The translations under genes were made by a program, and so were the position numbers. A stretch of 16,569 nt of DNA from positions 1 to 16,569 of the forward strand of contig JBBRAY010000071.1 in the NCBI GenBank assembly GCA_038206355.1. The letters are read 5' to 3'. The notes below the pieces were generated by a model, which searched no databases, was not told the origin of the DNA, and worked only from the letters and a program-made list of their open reading frames with translations. This stretch comes from JAPLDB01 sp038206355. GTDB lineage: Bacteria; Bacteroidota; Bacteroidia; AKYH767-A; 2013-40CM-41-45. Of this stretch, positions 13,400 through 16,569 are shown in pieces. The number at the start of each line of letters is the position of its first letter. Position 1 is the first letter of the stretch.

Positions 13400-14476
13400 T
13401 CAGGAAATCACTTTCTTAAGCTTCACAATGGCATGTTCATTTTTATTTGCCAGTTGTCCGCAGGCAGCATCAATATCTTTCCCCCTGCTTCTTCTCAGGT
13501 TCACGATAAACCCACGGCTGTGGAGATAGTTTTTAAATGCAATGAGTTTGTCTTCACGGGCATTTAGAAAACTCTCGTTGTCAATCGGATTGTATTCAAT
13601 CAGATTTATTTTCGAAGGAACAATGGAAGCAAAATCTGCCAGTTCCTTTGCATCAATAATCTCATCATTAAAATTATTGAAAACAATGTATTCATACGTT
13701 ACATGTCGTTCTGTTTTTGAGTGATAATACCGCAATGCATCTGCCAGCACGTCAAGGTTATTGTGCTCGTTGATAGGCATTATTTTATTTCTCTTCTCAT
13801 CATTGGCTGCGTGTAAGGACAAAGCCAGGTTAAATTTCGCCTGATCATCACCAAGCTTTTTAATCATTTTAGCAATTCCTGCCGTGGATACTGTGATACG
13901 TTGTTGTGACATGCCCAGCCCGATTTGAGCATTAACCAGTTCCACGCTTCTCAATACATTCTGATAATTCAGCAGCGGCTCACCCATACCCATGTAAACC
14001 ACATTGGAAAGTGGAATATTGTAATACTCCATGCTTTGCTTTTTGATGAGACTTACCTGATCGTAAATTTCATCAGCTGTTAAATTACGGATGCGCTCAA
14101 GTTTTCCCGTTGCACAAAACTTACAGGTAAGGCTGCAACCTACCTGTGAAGAAACGCATGCAGTCATCCTTGTATCCGTGGGAATCAGTACGCCCTCAAC
14201 AATATTTCCGTCATACAATTTAAAAGCAGTTTTTATAGTACGGTCACTGCTGATTTGAAAAGTATCTATCACAACACCACGAATTGAGTAGTTGTTTTCC
14301 AGCAAACTGCGGACATCCTTGGAAAGATTACTCATCTCTTCAAAAGTGCGGGCACTGAATTTCCATAGCCATTCCCACACTTGCTTTGCGCGGTAAGGCT
14401 TCTCCCCTTTCACCACAAAAAAATTAATTAATTCTTCCTGCGACAGTTCACGAATATTTGGAAGTGCTAAATCCAT
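13400..14476 (-). CDS. rlmN: Dual-specificity 23S rRNA A2503 / tRNA A37 C2-methyltransferase
   Basis: A 358-residue radical-SAM enzyme that methylates C2 of A2503 in 23S rRNA and A37 in some tRNAs. The 4Fe-4S cluster motif is C114-x3-C118-x2-C121 (GCSLTCKFC). C107 lies 7 residues before the first cluster cysteine, matching the E. coli C118-C125 spacing, and C339 in AACGQL corresponds to the methyl-carrying C355. The MGMGEPLLN segment is also present. A 37-residue N-terminal helical domain (EKPYRAKQVWEWLW) is typical. All functional cysteines are intact. It lies 6 bp downstream of the flavin reductase-like gene on the same strand, so the two are almost certainly co-transcribed. Confidence 0.97.
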   Translation of the reverse strand: MDLALPNIRELSQEELINFFVVKGEKPYRAKQVWEWLWKFSARTFEEMSNLSKDVRSLLENNYSIRGVVIDTFQISSDRTIKTAFKLYDGNIVEGVLIPTDTRMTACVSSQVGCSLTCKFCATGKLERIRNLTADEIYDQVSLIKKQSMEYYNIPLSNVVYMGMGEPLLNYQNVLRSVELVNAQIGLGMSQQRITVSTAGIAKMIKKLGDDQAKFNLALSLHAANDEKRNKIMPINEHNNLDVLADALRYYHSKTERHVTYEYIVFNNFNDEIIDAKELADFASIVPSKINLIEYNPIDNESFLNAREDKLIAFKNYLHSRGFIVNLRRSRGKDIDAACGQLANKNEHAIVKLKKVIS

Positions 14477-14482
14477 CTTGAA

Positions 14483-15370
14483 TTAAATTGCTAAAAGTGT
14501 TTTCCATGCATCAGTTACATTTCCTTCGTCAAGTAACTTCTTTGCCTGCATATGTATCAGATCTGTAATCTCCTGTTTTGTTTTTGATGATTCCAGAATT
14601 CCGGAGAGCCCGTCTGATTTTCTGAATAATGTAACATCTTCCTCCGGGGGCAAAACATCTGCATTTCCCAGCATACCAAGATTATTACCCGTCAGTATTT
14701 TCGACAATCGAATGCTTTCAGGAATCTGATCTATACCGATTCCGAGTTTTGTATTTGGCTTTGCAACTTCAAACAATGCTTTGCCCGAAGCCCTGCAATA
14801 AAGATTACCACCCATCCGGGCGACAAGGTCAATTTTATCCGGATCAATTTTTTTATCATCAGTAAGAATACTTTCATTGATATGTATCAGTAATATTTCA
14901 CAGATGATCAGGTTGGCAGCGCCACCTTCAATACCCGTTTCCTTTACTTCGAGAACCTTGCATTCCATTTGGACCGGAGATTCCTTTACACGAAATGGTT
15001 TTACTAATTGCGACGCAACCGGAGTAAACCCCGCCTTTGTAAATTCATTCACTCCTTTCGGATACTCACAACTGGCCAGTGATGTTTGCTGCACCATTGC
15101 ATAATTCACTGCATTGATCACAACTTCTTTTGTTTCATAAATGTTTTCAAGTGTATGCTTCGTGGTATTATCACGCACCCGTCTTGCAGGAGAAAACACG
15201 ATAACCGGTGGGTTACTCCCAAAAGCATTAAAAAAACTGAAAGGTGCCAGATTGGGTATTCCGTTTTTATCAATCGTGCTGGCAAAAGCAATCGGCCTTG
15301 GGGCAATGGACGCAAGCATATATGCATGCAGTTTTGCCGTAGGTATTTCCCGTGGATTAATTGAAAACAT
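14483..15370 (-). CDS. Flavin reductase family protein (FMN-binding split barrel)
   Basis: A 295-residue protein. Residues about 10-200 form the flavin reductase-like split barrel seen in DIM6/NTAB-type proteins: ASIAPRPIAFAST (20-32), GIPNLAPFSFFNAFGSNPPVIVFSP (37-61) and later FRVKESPVQMECKV. These contact the FMN phosphate and isoalloxazine ring. The C-terminal 95 residues are a less conserved extension common in the Bacteroidota members. Cytosolic; no signal peptide. Members bind FMN and reduce flavin or act in oxidoreductase pathways; the substrate is not predictable. The gene is first in an operon with rlmN. Its ATG (15368-15370) lies 18 bp after a TACCTTTG box on the minus strand. Confidence 0.9.
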   Translation of the reverse strand: MFSINPREIPTAKLHAYMLASIAPRPIAFASTIDKNGIPNLAPFSFFNAFGSNPPVIVFSPARRVRDNTTKHTLENIYETKEVVINAVNYAMVQQTSLASCEYPKGVNEFTKAGFTPVASQLVKPFRVKESPVQMECKVLEVKETGIEGGAANLIICEILLIHINESILTDDKKIDPDKIDLVARMGGNLYCRASGKALFEVAKPNTKLGIGIDQIPESIRLSKILTGNNLGMLGNADVLPPEEDVTLFRKSDGLSGILESSKTKQEITDLIHMQAKKLLDEGNVTDAWKTLLAI

Positions 15371-15388
15371 TTAAAATAATAATTTCGG

Positions 15389-15396
15389 CAAAGGTA
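15389..15396 (-). promoter_or_regulatory. Bacteroidota -7 box for the flavin reductase-rlmN operon
   Basis: The minus strand reads TACCTTTG, a full match to TAnnTTTG, 18 bp before the start codon. A TTTG on the minus strand (15412-15415) is only 15 bp further upstream, shorter than the usual spacing, so the -33 element is uncertain. Confidence 0.65.
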
Positions 15397-15569
15397 CTCG
15401 CATCCTCTAACCAAATGAAATTAAAATTAGAGGTTGATTAATCTGAAGTAAGCTCATATTTCTAAAGATCAATGAATGAATTACTCCCGGCACTTCATTT
15501 AGCAACATTTGACACCCTTACAATTCCGGATTTTAAAATTATTTCAAATACTGCATCGGCATTTAAAGC

Positions 15570-15604
15570 CGAAAGCCCCGCATTGCTGCAGGGCTTTCGC
15601 TTTT
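15570..15604. terminator. Intrinsic terminator for the right-edge T9SS gene
   Basis: CGAAAGCCC (15570-15578) pairs perfectly with GGGCTTTCG (15591-15599), with an inner GCA/TGC extension. It lies about 30 bp past the stop of the minus-strand T9SS gene, where the minus-strand 3' flank is GCTTTAAATG, a poor U tract. The plus-strand side has CTTTT. Between this and the flavin reductase promoter (15397-15569) nothing else is supportable. Confidence 0.75.
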
Positions 15605-15632
15605 AGAATTTTACTGATTAATTTATTTTGAA

Positions 15633-16568
15633 TTATTCAACAGTTACTTTAAGTAATTCAGCAACTGAACCTTCAGTTTCCATGCGCACCAGGTAGATTC
15701 CTTTTGCCACAGTGGTGAGATCTAGTTCATGCATGTTGATGCCTTCTGAAGCAGATACCTCATCGCTGATGATGACTCTGCCTGTTACATCAACCACGCT
15801 GATCACATACTTTGCAGACTGTACTGATTCGAACTTCACAGTGGTTTTGCCGCTGGTCGGATTCGGATACAGGGAAGCATTTGTTGAACCTATTGAACTT
15901 TCAACCTGGCCTTGACGGCATGGGGTTGTAATCGCATAGGTGCGTGTTCCGGATACACCACAATCGTTAGACGCCGTAACGGTAATGTTACCCGCGCTTC
16001 CGATCTGTATCAAGGCATTTGCCGTACCCTGTCCACCAAGGATATTTGATCCTGCAGGTGCCGCCCAGTTGTATGAAGTAGCGCCTGATGATCCTGAGGT
16101 TACATACGATTCAACTGTTCCGATACAAGGTGCATTGTTTCCGCTGATTGCGCCCGGCAATCCCGGAATGCCCAGTATGCTCAAGGTACGCGGTGCACTG
16201 CTTCCGCATCCGTTACTTGCAGTAACCGAGAGCGTAGTAGAGCTGAAAGATGAAGTAAAGTCAACTACCGCCGCACTCAGGTTATTCGGTGCCTGAACGG
16301 AAGCGCCTGTTGTGGATGTCCAGAGGTAACCGGTGGCGCCTGCTACAGGAGTTATAGAATAGGATACTCCTAACTGGCCGCACTGTCCTGTTGTTGGTCC
16401 GGAAATGTTACCCGGAATATTCGGGATACCATTCACGATTCCTTTGCAACGTTGAGTGCTTGCATTTCCGCAGCTGCTGATTGCTGTTACACATACTGTT
16501 GATCCCGATGGAATCACAGCAGGGAATGCAATGCTGCAGCTTGTTCCGCCCTGCGTTACTACTGATCC
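15633..16568 (-). CDS. T9SS-sorted surface protein with Ig/PKD-like repeats, C-terminal part (5' end outside window)
   Basis: The frame stays open to the right edge, giving 311 visible residues; the GTG at 16517 is internal, not a start. At least two and a half repeats of about 75-85 residues are visible. Each begins with a GIPxxPGxISG linker and ends with a VTASNxCGxS...RT strand, with paired cysteines in most copies; these are Ig/PKD-like modules of cell-surface proteins. The last roughly 85 residues are a type A T9SS sorting domain: ASLYPNPTSGKTTVKFE, then VISVVDVTGRVI, and KGIYLVRMETEG...LLKVTVE. It should be exported by Sec and then the PorSS. Role is probably adhesive or structural; the N-terminal functional domain, if any, is off the window. 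It is GC-richer and more repetitive than its neighbours, as expected for such repeats. Confidence 0.9.
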   Translation of the reverse strand, partial: GSVVTQGGTSCSIAFPAVIPSGSTVCVTAISSCGNASTQRCKGIVNGIPNIPGNISGPTTGQCGQLGVSYSITPVAGATGYLWTSTTGASVQAPNNLSAAVVDFTSSFSSTTLSVTASNGCGSSAPRTLSILGIPGLPGAISGNNAPCIGTVESYVTSGSSGATSYNWAAPAGSNILGGQGTANALIQIGSAGNITVTASNDCGVSGTRTYAITTPCRQGQVESSIGSTNASLYPNPTSGKTTVKFESVQSAKYVISVVDVTGRVIISDEVSASEGINMHELDLTTVAKGIYLVRMETEGSVAELLKVTVE

Positions 16569-16569
16569 C

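Noticed and set aside
15472..15606. 44-residue plus-strand open frame starting MNELLPALHL
   Set aside because: Its 3' end is the terminator hairpin and its T tract, and it has no signal, motif or promoter; best explained as chance.
1..16569. Window length equals that of the human mitochondrial reference genome (16569 bp)
   Set aside because: Gene content is plainly bacterial (tig, clpP, feoB, metK, rlmN, T9SS proteins) and nothing resembles mitochondrial genes; the length is coincidental.

Overview
The window looks like a chromosomal segment of a Bacteroidota (Bacteroidetes) bacterium. Two secreted proteins end in type IX secretion (T9SS) sorting tails. Several intergenic regions carry the phylum-specific promoter -7 box TAnnTTTG. 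Recognisable Shine-Dalgarno sequences are mostly absent. The trigger factor, ClpP, FeoA/FeoB, MlaE/MlaF and MetK proteins all read as Bacteroidota-type. I cannot place it below phylum from sequence alone; a free-living, T9SS-bearing, Chitinophagales- or Sphingobacteriales-like lineage is a guess.

Layout, left to right. Bases 1-302 hold the 3' end of a eukaryote-like cyclophilin, convergent with an AHSA1/SRPBCC protein (309-746, minus). A tRNA-Leu(UAG) at 996-1077 sits in an odd leader that contains a palindrome and partial copies of the tRNA's own 5' half. It is followed after a strong hairpin by tig (1146-2528) and clpP (2686-3363), a protein-folding and proteolysis block closed by a terminator. 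Next come a small exported SPOR-domain protein (3498-3938), apparently on a leaderless GTG-start mRNA, and a 625-residue T9SS cargo protein (4086-5963). A bidirectional terminator (5985-6023) separates the cargo gene from a minus-strand MlaF/MlaE lipid-transport ABC pair (6034-7523). Divergent from that pair is a 45-codon lipoprotein-like gene (7626-7763), then feoA and feoB (7958-10387), the ferrous iron uptake system, both with TTG starts.

Between feoB and metK (10642-11973) is the most unusual non-coding stretch: a promoter followed by a 105-bp array of fifteen perfect heptamers in three ordered blocks, then a second degenerate 22-bp-period repeat, all inside the predicted metK 5' UTR. After a GNRA-loop terminator come a lipoprotein with an alpha/beta-hydrolase domain and a helical TPR-like tail (12039-13397), rlmN (13400-14476, minus) and a flavin reductase-like gene (14483-15370, minus) in a two-gene operon. 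The right edge is the 3' part of a second, repeat-containing T9SS surface protein (15633 to edge, minus).

Most of the window is housekeeping and well understood. I found no phage, IS element, CRISPR array, restriction or defence system and no obviously new multi-gene system. What deserves a second look is non-coding: the ordered heptamer array in the metK leader, octamer repeats running across the stop codons of tig and feoA, the tRNA-Leu leader, and the leaderless or non-ATG starts.
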